In this document: piece by piece, positions 27,871 to 38,925 of the stretch
How the letters are laid out: each line of letters begins with the position of its first letter
Position numbering within the stretch: the first letter of the stretch is position 1
Origin: CAVPUA01 sp963828015
Lineage (GTDB): Bacteria; Actinomycetota; Actinomycetes; Mycobacteriales; Jatrophihabitantaceae
Assembly (NCBI GenBank): GCA_963828015.1
Contig: CAWHCD010000004.1
Location: forward strand, 1,116,001 to 1,180,000
Direction of reading: 5' to 3'
DNA length: 64,000 bases
The notes under the pieces: model-generated
What the model was told of the DNA's origin: nothing
Databases searched by the model: none
Seen by the model: only the letters and a program-made list of their open reading frames with translations
Made by a program: the position numbers and the translations under genes

Positions 27871-28560
27871 ATGAAACCGCGTGTCCTGGTCGTCGACGAT
27901 GACGCCGCCCTGGCGGAAATGCTCGGAATTGTGCTGCGCTCGGAGGGTTTCGATCCCGCCTTCGTGGCCGACGGGAGTGCCGCGGTGGGGGCGTTTCGGC
28001 AGGCCAAGCCCGACGTGGTGCTGCTCGATCTGATGCTCCCGGGCCTGTCCGGCATCGACGTGTGTCGCGCCATCCGCGCCGAGAGCGGCACGCCGATCAT
28101 CATGCTGACGGCCAAGAGCGACACGGTCGATGTCGTCCTGGGCCTCGAATCCGGCGCCGATGACTACGTCGTGAAGCCGTTCAAGCCGAAGGAACTCATC
28201 GCCCGCATGCGCGCGCGGCTGCGTCAGCACGAGGACGTCACGCCCGAGTCGCTGACGATCGGCCCGCCGGAGTCCCTCGTTCAGATCGACGTGCCCGCCC
28301 ATCAGGTCACCCGCAACGGCGAGCCGATCTCGCTCACCCCGCTCGAGTTCGACCTGCTGGTCGCGCTCGCCCGCAAACCGCGCCAGGTCTTCACCCGTGA
28401 GGTGCTGCTCGAACAGGTCTGGGGGTACCGCCACGCCGCCGACACCCGCCTGGTCAACGTGCACGTCCAGCGACTGCGCTCGAAGGTGGAACGCGACCCG
28501 GAGCGGCCGGAGGTGGTGCTGACGGTCCGCGGGGTGGGGTACAAAGCCGGGCCGCCGTGA
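27871..28560 (+). CDS. mtrA: DNA-binding response regulator MtrA
   Basis: A 229-residue OmpR-family response regulator. Receiver domain: VLVVDDDAALAE at the N-terminus, phospho-acceptor Asp53 in VVLLDLMLPGLSG, Thr in MLTAKSD and the KPFKPKELIARMRA lysine. The winged-helix DNA-binding domain occupies about residues 130-226 (LTPLEFDLLVALARKPRQVF, DTRLVNVHVQRLRSKVE, TVRGVGYKAG). MtrA controls cell division and cell-wall genes in actinobacteria. It overlaps mtrB (GTGA), with lpqB next, the conserved mtrA-mtrB-lpqB module. The 62 bp before the start carry no obvious ribosome site; leaderless or weak initiation is possible. Confidence 0.96.
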   Translation: MKPRVLVVDDDAALAEMLGIVLRSEGFDPAFVADGSAAVGAFRQAKPDVVLLDLMLPGLSGIDVCRAIRAESGTPIIMLTAKSDTVDVVLGLESGADDYVVKPFKPKELIARMRARLRQHEDVTPESLTIGPPESLVQIDVPAHQVTRNGEPISLTPLEFDLLVALARKPRQVFTREVLLEQVWGYRHAADTRLVNVHVQRLRSKVERDPERPEVVLTVRGVGYKAGPP

Positions 28561-30143
28561 ACCCTCGGGTACTCAAGGTCCGCGACTCCATCGTCACCAC
28601 CACCCGCCACTGGACCCGGGTGGCCTCAGCCGCGTGGCGCAACTCCCTGCAGCTGCGCGTCGGCACCACCACCGTCGTCGTCACCAGCGCGGTCGTCCTG
28701 ATCATCGGGATCTTCCTGGTTCACGAGATCAGCGCCGGCGTGCTCAGCACCAAGCGCAACGCGGCCGTGGCTCAGGTCGAGGTCGGTCGCCAGACGGCGG
28801 TCAATGCGTTGTCGGGGGTCGATGCCGGTGACGTGAACGGCATCAGCACCGCGCTCAGCGGCGTGACCAGCGAGTTGAGCGAGACCGGGACCAAGGCCGG
28901 CCTGTTCACGATCAGCATCGGCACGACCAACGCCGCCGTGGCCGCTCAGCTCGGCCCGCAGCCGCCGATCCCGGCCCAGCTGCAGGGCACGGTGACCCGC
29001 GGCAATCTGGCCCTGCAGTACGCCCGCGTCGATCGCCCGGGCGGCCCGGGTCAGGTCGACGGCCTGGTGGTGGGCGCGCCGATCAGCGTCCGGGCCGGCC
29101 AGTTCGAGCTGTACTACCTGTTTCCGCTGACCGCGGAGCAGGCGACGGTGGCCATCGTGCAGCGCACCGTGCTGATCTGCGGGCTCATCCTGGTGCTGTT
29201 CGTCGCGCTGGTCACCCTGCTCGTCACCCGTCAGGTGGTTCGGCCGGTGCGGGTGGCCGCGCAAACCGCCGCCCGGCTGGCCGCGGGAGACCTGCGGCAG
29301 CGGATCAAGGTCGAGGGCCACGACGACATCGGCCGCCTGGGCCAGTCCTTCAACGACATGGCCGGCAGTCTGCAACGCCAGATCCGGCGCCTGGAGGAAC
29401 TATCGCGGCTGCAGCGGCGCTTTACCAGCGACGTCTCGCACGAGCTGCGTACGCCGCTCACGACGATCCGCATGGCGGCCGAGGTGCTGCATGCCGCGGC
29501 CGATGACTTCCCGCCCGAGCTGGCCCGCTCGGCCGAACTGCTCACCACCGAACTCGATCGCTTCGAGGCCCTGCTGGCCGACCTGCTCGAGATCAGTCGC
29601 TACGACTCCGGCGTCGCCCGGCTGGAGACCGAACCGACCGACGTGCGGACGGTGGTCAACAACTCGATCGACGCGAGCCGCATGCTGGCCCTGCGTCACG
29701 GTTCGACGATCGAGGTGGATCTGCCCGGTGAGCCGGTCGTGGTCGAGATCGATCCCCGGCGGGTCGAGCGGATCATGCGCAATTTGCTGGGCAATGCCCT
29801 CGACCACGGTGAGGGCCGTCCGGTGCGCGTCACCGTGCGGGCCGACGAGACCGCGGTCGCGGTGACCGTGCGCGACCAGGGCGTGGGCCTGCGACCAGGC
29901 GAATCCGGACTGGTGTTCAACCGCTTCTGGCGCGGTGACCCCTCGCGCAGCCGCCTCACCGGCGGTACCGGTCTCGGGCTGGCAATCAGCCTCGAGGACG
30001 CCCGGTTGCACGGCGGGTGGCTGCAGGCGTGGGGGGAGCGGGGCCGGGGCGCGCAGTTCCGGTTGACCCTTCCCCGCGAGATCGGTCGCGACCTGGACTC
30101 CTCGCCGCTGCCCCTGGAACCGCTCGAGGTGGGCAGCCCATGA
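28557..30143 (+). CDS. mtrB: Sensor histidine kinase MtrB
   Basis: A 528-residue membrane kinase from GTG 28557 that overlaps mtrA. Two membrane helices (about residues 38-58 and 198-220) flank an extracytoplasmic sensor domain (residues about 60-197). A HAMP linker follows (VTRQVVRPVRVAAQTAARLA). The histidine box is FTSDVSHELRTPLTTIRMA, then the ATPase N box (RIMRNLLGNALDHGEG), DQGVGL, FNRFWRGDPSRSR and GGTGLGLAIS. It phosphorylates MtrA. The stop overlaps lpqB (ATGA). Downstream LpqB is a lipoprotein that interacts with MtrB in mycobacteria. Confidence 0.95.
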   Translation: MNPRVLKVRDSIVTTTRHWTRVASAAWRNSLQLRVGTTTVVVTSAVVLIIGIFLVHEISAGVLSTKRNAAVAQVEVGRQTAVNALSGVDAGDVNGISTALSGVTSELSETGTKAGLFTISIGTTNAAVAAQLGPQPPIPAQLQGTVTRGNLALQYARVDRPGGPGQVDGLVVGAPISVRAGQFELYYLFPLTAEQATVAIVQRTVLICGLILVLFVALVTLLVTRQVVRPVRVAAQTAARLAAGDLRQRIKVEGHDDIGRLGQSFNDMAGSLQRQIRRLEELSRLQRRFTSDVSHELRTPLTTIRMAAEVLHAAADDFPPELARSAELLTTELDRFEALLADLLEISRYDSGVARLETEPTDVRTVVNNSIDASRMLALRHGSTIEVDLPGEPVVVEIDPRRVERIMRNLLGNALDHGEGRPVRVTVRADETAVAVTVRDQGVGLRPGESGLVFNRFWRGDPSRSRLTGGTGLGLAISLEDARLHGGWLQAWGERGRGAQFRLTLPREIGRDLDSSPLPLEPLEVGSP

Positions 30144-31870
30144 GGCGCCGCGGGCTGTTCGCCGTCCTGGCGATCGCGGTGCTGGCGACCGGCTGCTCCG
30201 GCGTGCCGTCCTCGTCGGCGCCGCACGTGGTGCGGTCGATTCCCAACGGGGTGGCCGCCGCGCCGGTCAACACGATCGCACCGCAACCCGGCGATGACCC
30301 CCGCACGATCGTCTCCGGCTTCCTGGCGGCCAATGTCGGCCCGGATGCCCACCACACCGCGGCCCGGGCCTTCCTCACCGCGGACGCGCGCAACAAGTGG
30401 ACCGATACGACCGCGACGATCGTGAACACGACCCAGGTCCAGCTGCCCGACGCGAGCGGCAGCGTGACGGTCACCGCGACGCCGCTGGGCAATCTGGATC
30501 AGCGCGGGCTCTACACACCGACGCTGCAAGGTGACGGAACCTCAGGCACGCCGGTTCCGTTCAGCTTCGGCATGCAGAAGGTGAACGGTCAGTGGCGTAT
30601 CTCGAGTCTGGCCAATGGCTTGATCGTGACGCGGGATGCGTTTCAGAACGCCTACGTCGCCCGACGGATCTATTACCTCGACTCCACCCAGCGCCAGGTG
30701 GTGCCCGATCTGCGCTACAGCGCGTTGAGTGGTCAGACGCTGTGCAATTGGCTGCTCGAGCAGATGGTGGGCGGTCCGCCGTCCTCGCTCGCCCCGGCGG
30801 TCAACAGTGATCTGCCGGTGCAGACCGCGAAGCCGTCGGTGAACTGCAACGGCACCTCGACGGTGGTCGATCTGCCCGGGATCAGCGCGAGCAACGGACA
30901 GACCCGCGTTCGCCTGGCCGCGCAGTTGGCTTACACGTTCAGCCTCGACGCAGGCAGCACGGTGATGATCACCGACGGCGGACCGACCCACCTCGTGGCC
31001 ATCCCCGGCGTGGGCAGCCCGTTCTCCGCGTCCTCCTTCCCGACCTTCTCCTCCAACGGCACGATTCCCTTGCTCTACTACCTGCACGACGGCGGGGTGG
31101 TGGACGAGAACGGGACTCCCGTCGTCGGGCCGATCGGCGCGGCCAAGAACGCGCTGACCTCGATCGCCCTGGCCGCGGGGGCCTCCACGCAGAATCTGCA
31201 GGTCGCCGGTACGACGGCCGTGGTTGGACACCCCGGTGACTCGCAGTTGGTGGTCGGCACGTCGGTGGGCGGCTTGACTGCCACCGGCGTCCAGGGCCGG
31301 CTCAGCCGACCGACCTTCGCCCCGCGCACGGCTGAGGTCTGGGTGGCGTCGGGCTCGACGCTGTTGCGCGTGCTGGCCGGCGTCCCCACCCCGGTCACGG
31401 TCACCGGGGCGTCGGGCGCGGCCGGAGCAATCCGTTCGATCGCCTTCAGCTCCGACGGCGTACGGCTGGCCATGGTCGTCGTGGCCGCCGACGGCACCGC
31501 GCAGCTCTGGGTGGGCACGGTCGTGCGCTCCGGGGAGGACGTGCGGGTCGAGGCGCTCACCCAGCTCACGCCGCCCGGTGTGGTCGTCACCGACGTCGCC
31601 TGGAACAACCCGACGACGCTCTATCTGCTCGGCTACTACGCCCCGACCCCGACCGCGTTCGGGATCTGGTCGGTCCAGAGCGACGGCTCGTCTTTCACGG
31701 CGCGCTCGACACTCAACCTGCCGGGTGCCCCCGATGCGATCGCGGCCGCGCCGAACGTCTCGCCCTGGGTATCGGTCGGGCAGACGGTCTGGGTTCAGCG
31801 CAACAACAGCTGGGCCGCGCCCGGGGGCGTGGGCGTCACCGCCGGGTCGGCGCCGACCTACCTGCAATAG
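30140..31870 (+). CDS. lpqB: Lipoprotein LpqB
   Basis: A 576-residue lipoprotein from ATG 30140 overlapping the mtrB stop. The signal peptide has a basic N-terminus (MRRRG), hydrophobic core and lipobox LATGC with lipidated Cys19. An N-terminal GerMN-like domain covers residues about 150-300, and the C-terminal half forms a beta-propeller-like domain with WVASGSTLLRV and TTLYLLGYY repeats. In mycobacteria LpqB binds the MtrB sensor domain and modulates MtrAB signalling. A longer frame starts at 30017 in mtrB, but the lipoprotein signal fixes the start. Confidence 0.92.
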   Translation: MRRRGLFAVLAIAVLATGCSGVPSSSAPHVVRSIPNGVAAAPVNTIAPQPGDDPRTIVSGFLAANVGPDAHHTAARAFLTADARNKWTDTTATIVNTTQVQLPDASGSVTVTATPLGNLDQRGLYTPTLQGDGTSGTPVPFSFGMQKVNGQWRISSLANGLIVTRDAFQNAYVARRIYYLDSTQRQVVPDLRYSALSGQTLCNWLLEQMVGGPPSSLAPAVNSDLPVQTAKPSVNCNGTSTVVDLPGISASNGQTRVRLAAQLAYTFSLDAGSTVMITDGGPTHLVAIPGVGSPFSASSFPTFSSNGTIPLLYYLHDGGVVDENGTPVVGPIGAAKNALTSIALAAGASTQNLQVAGTTAVVGHPGDSQLVVGTSVGGLTATGVQGRLSRPTFAPRTAEVWVASGSTLLRVLAGVPTPVTVTGASGAAGAIRSIAFSSDGVRLAMVVVAADGTAQLWVGTVVRSGEDVRVEALTQLTPPGVVVTDVAWNNPTTLYLLGYYAPTPTAFGIWSVQSDGSSFTARSTLNLPGAPDAIAAAPNVSPWVSVGQTVWVQRNNSWAAPGGVGVTAGSAPTYLQ

Positions 31871-31968
31871 CGCCGTCGGGCAATCGCGCCGCCCACACCC
31901 GCGCGCGTCGTCCACAATCGGGCGCAGCAGCGTTGCCCGGTCGAGCTTCCGGCGCCGACTGTGAGGTC

Positions 31969-32637
31969 ATGACGCCGGTACTCGCCGACCTGGTCGACCT
32001 GGTGCTGCCACCGCGCTGCCCCGGCTGCGGACGCACCGGACTGCGGCTGTGCGAGGACTGCGGGGTCGGGGTGCGGTCGCTGGTCCGGCGCGAGATCGCC
32101 GGCTGCCCGGTGGTCGCCGCCGGTGAGTACCAGGACGGGCTGCGGGCGGCCGTCCTCGCGTTCAAGGAGCGCAATCGCCGCGATCTGGCCCGCCCGCTCG
32201 GTCAGCTGCTGGCCCGGGCGGTCGATGGTCTCGATCGGCCCGGGCCGACCGTCGTGCTCGTCCCGGTGCCCTCGGCGCGAGCCGTGGCCCGCTCCCGCGG
32301 CGGTGACCATGTGCGCCGCCTGGCGGCGGTGGCGGCCCGCGAGCTCACGCTGACCGTCGAACCGGCGTTGCAGCTGCACCGCGCGGTGCGCGATTCCCTC
32401 GGGCTGGACTCGGTCGAACGGGCCCGCAATCTGGCCGGGGCGATGCGGGCTCAGGCGGCGCCGACCCGTGCCGGGGACGACGGGGCGATCAGCGCGGTCA
32501 GCGCCGTGGTCGTCGACGACATCGTCACCAGCGGCGCGACGGTGCGCGAGGCCGTCCGGGCCCTGCGCGCCGCCGGTTGGCCGGTCGCCGGGGCAGCCCT
32601 CGTCGCGGCGACGCCGTACCGGCTGCGCGTCAGCTAA
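31969..32637 (+). CDS. ComF-family phosphoribosyltransferase-like protein
   Basis: A 222-residue protein from ATG 31969. N-terminal zinc finger CPGCGRTGLRLCEDCG (residues about 14-29), then a central ComF region (YQDGLRAAVLAFKERNRRD) and the phosphoribosyltransferase PRPP motif VVVDDIVTSGATVRE near residue 180. ComF proteins aid DNA uptake in competent bacteria; in actinobacteria its role is not established. Gene order lpqB-comF-hpf-secA is the same as in mycobacteria (Rv3244c-Rv3240c). It is preceded by about 100 bp without recognisable features. Confidence 0.9.
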   Translation: MTPVLADLVDLVLPPRCPGCGRTGLRLCEDCGVGVRSLVRREIAGCPVVAAGEYQDGLRAAVLAFKERNRRDLARPLGQLLARAVDGLDRPGPTVVLVPVPSARAVARSRGGDHVRRLAAVAARELTLTVEPALQLHRAVRDSLGLDSVERARNLAGAMRAQAAPTRAGDDGAISAVSAVVVDDIVTSGATVREAVRALRAAGWPVAGAALVAATPYRLRVS

Positions 32638-32808
32638 CTGTGTGCTCAACCGATACCCATCGTTATCTCAGCGTTCGCCCTAGTGCTATCTGGCTGGCCG
32701 CGCTAGCGTGGTCCGACCGGATCGAATTGCGCCGCTAGCGGCGCCGAGCACGGTCACTGGAAATACCGTGCAGGCCCGCTGGGACGCGTGAGTCACAGTG
32801 GAGGCCAC

Positions 32809-33441
32809 ATGGAAACTGTCGAGCGACAGATGGAAGTAGTCGTCCGAGGACGCAACGTCGAGGTTCCCGGTCATTTCCGACAGCACGTCGCCGACAAACT
32901 CGCCAAGGTCGAGCGCTATGACCACAAGATCACCCGCGCCGACGTCGAACTCAACCACGAAAAGAACCGCCGGCAGAACGGCAGCTGCCAGCACGTAGAG
33001 ATCACCTGCCGGACCCGCGGGCCGGTGGTGCGCGCCGAGGCCTGCGCCGCCGACTTCTACCAGGCCCTCGACATTGCGATCGGAAAGCTCGAACGGCGTT
33101 TCCGCTCCGCCGCCGACCGGCGCCGCGTGCATCACGGGCGGCGCACCCCGAAGTCGGTCGCGGCGGCCACCTCGGAAGTCGTCCGCCTCGACGCCGCATT
33201 CGCCGAAATCGCCGGCGCCGTGGACCTGGCCCCCGAGGACTTCTTCGACCTCGGCCCCGGGCGGGTCGTGCGCGAGAAGGAACACCCCGCCAAACCGATG
33301 ACCGTCGAGCAGGCCCTGTTCGAGATGGAACTGGTCGGGCACGACTTCTTCCTCTTCCTCGATGCCGACTCCGACGCCACGGCCAGCGTCGTCTACCGGC
33401 GCCACGCCTACGACTACGGACTGATCCGCCTCATCGCCTGA
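32809..33441 (+). CDS. hpf: Ribosome hibernation promoting factor, long form
   Basis: A 210-residue protein starting at ATG 32809 (GGAGG 5 bases upstream). An earlier ATG-like start at 32788 is possible but has no ribosome site. The N-terminal domain (residues about 8-105) matches the HPF/RaiA fold (VVRGRNVEVPGHFRQHVADK, KLAKVERYDHKITRADVEL). The C-terminal domain has RVVREKEHPAKPMTVEQAL, HDFFLFLDADS and the final YGLIRLI, the dimerising tail of long HPF. It causes 100S dimers and protects ribosomes in stationary phase. secA lies 95 bp downstream. Confidence 0.94.
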   Translation: METVERQMEVVVRGRNVEVPGHFRQHVADKLAKVERYDHKITRADVELNHEKNRRQNGSCQHVEITCRTRGPVVRAEACAADFYQALDIAIGKLERRFRSAADRRRVHHGRRTPKSVAAATSEVVRLDAAFAEIAGAVDLAPEDFFDLGPGRVVREKEHPAKPMTVEQALFEMELVGHDFFLFLDADSDATASVVYRRHAYDYGLIRLIA

Positions 33442-33536
33442 ACACAACGGCGGCGATCGCCCCGATCAGAGCCAGCTGAGCCCCGGCGGCACGGATCGGC
33501 GTGGAGGGGCCCTTAGCTTTACAACAAACCCGTAAC

Positions 33537-36374
<2,838 letters not shown>

Positions 36375-36414
36375 CGCCTATTGACGCAGTCCCCATCGCG
36401 CCTTGAGGGCTTCG

Positions 36415-36951
36415 CTAGCCGATCTGCAGGCGTACGCATCGCCATTGCGCGTCGCGTCCCTCGAGGCGGGCGGCGATGGCTCGAAAACGTGGCCCGACCT
36501 GAACCACCGCGGCCAGTTCGGCCACCCCGTCGGCTGGTTCGCACACATGGATCGAGCGCACGAGATAGTCCAGCCCGTTGCGCCGTCGGGCGAGTGTCGT
36601 GCTGCGAGCGAGTTCCCGGGTCAGTCCGGCGTGGACCCCGCGGCTGAGCAGCGGACTGAGCTGCTGCAACGGTCGCCGTCCCGCTCGGGCCTCCAGCACC
36701 GCGATCAACATCCGCCGCCCCCAGACTCCCGGGTCGGGAAGGTCGCCGCGGTCGCGCTTTTCCGGAGCCGGCCAGAGTCGCAAGGCGGCCGGTGGTCCCA
36801 TCCAGGGATCGAAGGGCAGCGACTGGTCGTGACGGCCGACGAGTCGCAGGTGCGCTGCGTCGTCGTCGAAGGGCGGCTCGCGACGTGGCGCGGGCCGGAT
36901 CGATATCGGCTTTCGAGCAACACCAACGGGCTCGTGCAGCAGTGCGGTCAT
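36415..36951 (-). CDS. Rv3235-family protein (DUF6459-like)
   Basis: A 178-residue protein from ATG 36951, with GAAGGAG 5 bases upstream. The N-terminal half is Pro/Arg/Asp-rich and variable; the C-terminal half has the conserved helices and strands RRMLIAVLEARAGRRPLQQL, GVHAGLTRELA, VRSIHVCEPADGVAELAAVV and the ending RWRCVRLQIG-like strand. Matches the actinobacterial Rv3235 family, of unknown function, found near secA. It lies 41 bases upstream of the converging secA end on the other strand and directly downstream of the LysM gene, with which it is probably cotranscribed. Confidence 0.82.
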   Translation of the reverse strand: MTALLHEPVGVARKPISIRPAPRREPPFDDDAAHLRLVGRHDQSLPFDPWMGPPAALRLWPAPEKRDRGDLPDPGVWGRRMLIAVLEARAGRRPLQQLSPLLSRGVHAGLTRELARSTTLARRRNGLDYLVRSIHVCEPADGVAELAAVVQVGPRFRAIAARLEGRDAQWRCVRLQIG

Positions 36952-36992
36952 CGGAGCTCCTTCGCTTCGGTGGGCTGGGCAGGCACCGCGGT

Positions 36993-37853
36993 CTAGCTCG
37001 GGGCCCGCAGTACGGTGCCGGGCTGGATCAGTGCGGGGTCGGGTCCGACAAGGGCCTGGTTGGCCGCGTACCACTGCGGCCAGCTGGCCGAGATCTGCTG
37101 CGGTGAGGCCTGGGGGCCAAGGCGCCGCGCGGCGATCAGCCAGAGCGAGTCCCCGGCCGCAACGGTGACCGAGCGCGGCTCGGTCGCGGACGTGCCCGTC
37201 GCTGGGGGCGCTTCGGGCGCCACGGTCGCGGTCGGCGTGGTCATGGTCGGCGTGGTCATGGTCGGCGTGGTCGCGGACGGCGTGGTCGCCGACGGCGTGG
37301 GGACCCCGGCGGTCGAGGTCACGCTCGGCGTGGGCGTGGGTGTCGACGGCGTGGCCGGGGTGGGCCGGTCCGGGAGGTCGGTCGGCCAGACCGGCGGAGA
37401 GCTGAAATCGCCGGGAGTCGCTGCGGTGATTGGCGCCGTGCTGGTCACGGTGGCGACCGCTGTGCTGGCCGAGGTGCCGGTGGACGTCGCACCGGCGGCG
37501 ACCGGAGTGAGGATCACACTGAGCCCGACGGCTCCGGCGAGTGCCCGGTTGAGTGCTCGCGGGAGCATCCGCGCGGCCAACCGGGCGCCCAGGTGACCCA
37601 GGCGACCGGGCCGAGCGGCCAGGAACGCGGCGATCAGTCCGACGCCCAGCCAGACCGCGGTGCACCACAGCGCGGCGCCGATCAGCGTCGCGGCCGCCTG
37701 ATCGGCGCCGTTCTGGGCGACCCAATGGTGCGGGGCGCCGAGGTCGCGGGCCAGGTCGGGCCAGGACGGACACAGGGCGAGCAGAGCGACCACGTCCGCC
37801 AGGCCGGCCAGGGCGATCACCAGCGCTCGCAGGCCTCGCGCTCTGTCATGCAT
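36993..37853 (-). CDS. LysM-domain membrane protein
   Basis: A 286-residue protein from ATG 37853. Membrane helices lie at about residues 11-31 and 55-80, and a hydrophobic segment at 103-122. A linker of about 80 residues is rich in Thr, Pro and Ser with short repeats (SATTP, TMTTP, SATTPTM) and likely spans the wall or periplasm. The C-terminal LysM domain (about residues 222-284: VTVAAGDSLWLIAARRLG, ISASWPQWYAANQAL, IQPGTVLRAP) would bind peptidoglycan. The gene has a well-formed promoter and probably precedes the Rv3235-family gene in an operon. Confidence 0.83.
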   Translation of the reverse strand: MHDRARGLRALVIALAGLADVVALLALCPSWPDLARDLGAPHHWVAQNGADQAAATLIGAALWCTAVWLGVGLIAAFLAARPGRLGHLGARLAARMLPRALNRALAGAVGLSVILTPVAAGATSTGTSASTAVATVTSTAPITAATPGDFSSPPVWPTDLPDRPTPATPSTPTPTPSVTSTAGVPTPSATTPSATTPTMTTPTMTTPTATVAPEAPPATGTSATEPRSVTVAAGDSLWLIAARRLGPQASPQQISASWPQWYAANQALVGPDPALIQPGTVLRAPS

Positions 37854-37865
37854 GACTATCCCTTC

Positions 37866-37881
37866 GTTTACTTGTGTTTAC
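37866..37881. repeat. Direct repeat GTTTAC in the LysM gene leader
   Basis: GTTTAC occurs at 37866-37871 and 37876-37881, a 10-base spacing that places both copies on one face of the helix. They lie between the predicted -10 and the LysM start, so they may be a regulator site. Confidence 0.4.
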
Positions 37882-37882
37882 A

Positions 37883-37911
37883 TCTATATACCGTGTTTTG
37901 CGCCTGGTCAA
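37883..37911 (-). promoter_or_regulatory. Predicted sigma-70-type promoter for the LysM gene
   Basis: On the minus strand, -35 TTGACC (37906-37911) and -10 TATAGA (37883-37888) are separated by 17 bp. The -10 lies about 30 bases from the ATG at 37853. The surrounding 79 bp is clearly AT-rich compared with its neighbours, as expected for a divergent promoter region. Confidence 0.6.
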
Positions 37912-37932
37912 GACAAATGCTTGAATAACCCG

Positions 37933-38508
37933 ATGGACGACGAAATAGGCCCGATCCGGTGGAATGGGCTTTTTGCTGACCTGGAGGCGCAGGCCAGCGA
38001 GCTTGATCGCACCCAGCGGGCCGGCGAGATCGATGAGCGGGCTCGAGCCGAGGTCGGCCGGTTGCGCCTGATCGACCGGCTTGGCCCGGCCATCGGCGTC
38101 CCATTGCGCGTCAGCTGTGTCGGCGAGCTGACCCTGCGGGGCCGGCTGAGTGGTCTGGGCGCGGATTGGCTGCTGCTGGCCGAGGATGCCGGCGGTGAGG
38201 CGCTCGTGGCGTTGAGTGCGGTGAGCTCGATCGCCGGCCTGGGCCGACTGAGTGCGGCCCCTGGCTCAGAGGGACCGGTCGCGTCGCGGCTCGGTCTGCG
38301 CTCGGTGCTTCGTGGCGTGGTGCGTGACCGGTCCTTCGTTCGCGTCCACCTTCGGCACGGTGCGGCCGTCGACGGCACTGCGGACCGGGTCGGGGCCGAC
38401 TTCATCGAACTGGCCAGCCATCCGGCCGGCGAACTGCGCCGCCGCGGTGAGGTGCGCGACGTCCTGCTGCTGCCGTTGGCCAACGTCAGCGCGGTGCGCC
38501 GGGCCTGA
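37933..38508 (+). CDS. Conserved actinobacterial protein with two similar beta-barrel-like modules
   Basis: A 191-residue protein from ATG 37933. After a helical N-terminus (WNGLFADLEAQASELDR; RLRLIDRL), the sequence shows two similar stretches: residues about 72-103 (GRLSGLGADWLLLAEDAGGE, ending ALSAVSSI) and about 152-185 (GTADRVGADFIELASHPAGE, ending LPLANVSAV). Each looks like a small Sm-like five-strand barrel. The protein is known to be common in actinobacteria and sometimes labelled Fis family without support. It may bind RNA, but this is inference. It is divergent from the LysM gene and converges with the HTH gene at 38520. Confidence 0.72.
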   Translation: MDDEIGPIRWNGLFADLEAQASELDRTQRAGEIDERARAEVGRLRLIDRLGPAIGVPLRVSCVGELTLRGRLSGLGADWLLLAEDAGGEALVALSAVSSIAGLGRLSAAPGSEGPVASRLGLRSVLRGVVRDRSFVRVHLRHGAAVDGTADRVGADFIELASHPAGELRRRGEVRDVLLLPLANVSAVRRA

Positions 38509-38519
38509 CCAGCCCGCCG

Positions 38520-38777
38520 TCACCGGCCGACGTTGGGCGCGGGATCGCTTTCGGCGTCTGCTTCGGCAAAGGGGTGTTCGGCCAGGAACTTGCGGGTCTG
38601 CTCATACATCCGCTCGATGTAGGCCTCGAGCTTGTCCCGCTCGACGCGGTACTGCCCGCGGCCACCGATCTTGATGGCCTCCAGCTCGCCGTTTCGAACC
38701 AGCGCATACGTCTGCGAGAGGGAGATGTTCAGGACGTCGGCAACGTCGTTGAGGGTGAGAAAGCGATCGGAGGTCAT
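38520..38777 (-). CDS. Helix-turn-helix DNA-binding protein (BldC/excisionase-like)
   Basis: An 85-residue protein from ATG 38777. A MerR-type winged HTH covers about residues 6-54 (RFLTLNDVADVLNISLSQTY, ALVRNGELEAIKIGGRGQYR), followed by a helix with basic and acidic residues (LEAYIERMYEQTRKFLAE). Such small stand-alone HTH proteins include BldC regulators and excisionase-like proteins. It is divergent from the SAF-domain gene with about 150 bp between them, which may hold a shared control region. Regulatory target unknown. Confidence 0.88.
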   Translation of the reverse strand: MTSDRFLTLNDVADVLNISLSQTYALVRNGELEAIKIGGRGQYRVERDKLEAYIERMYEQTRKFLAEHPFAEADAESDPAPNVGR

Positions 38778-38925
38778 CGGCGAGGAACCCCCTTGAGCTG
38801 GGTTGTCCGGGTGGGTGGCACGGCTGTCAGTGTCGCAGTCTTCGACGCCGTCCGGGTTCGGCCGTCCACAGGGCCAGGGCTCGCAGACTCGTCAATCGGC
38901 CGATTCTGCTGCACCATGATGTCCC

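Noticed and set aside
31905..31925. DnaA-box-like CGTCCACAA upstream of the comF-like gene
   Set aside because: One mismatch, single copy; too weak compared with the facing pair at 48776-48811.
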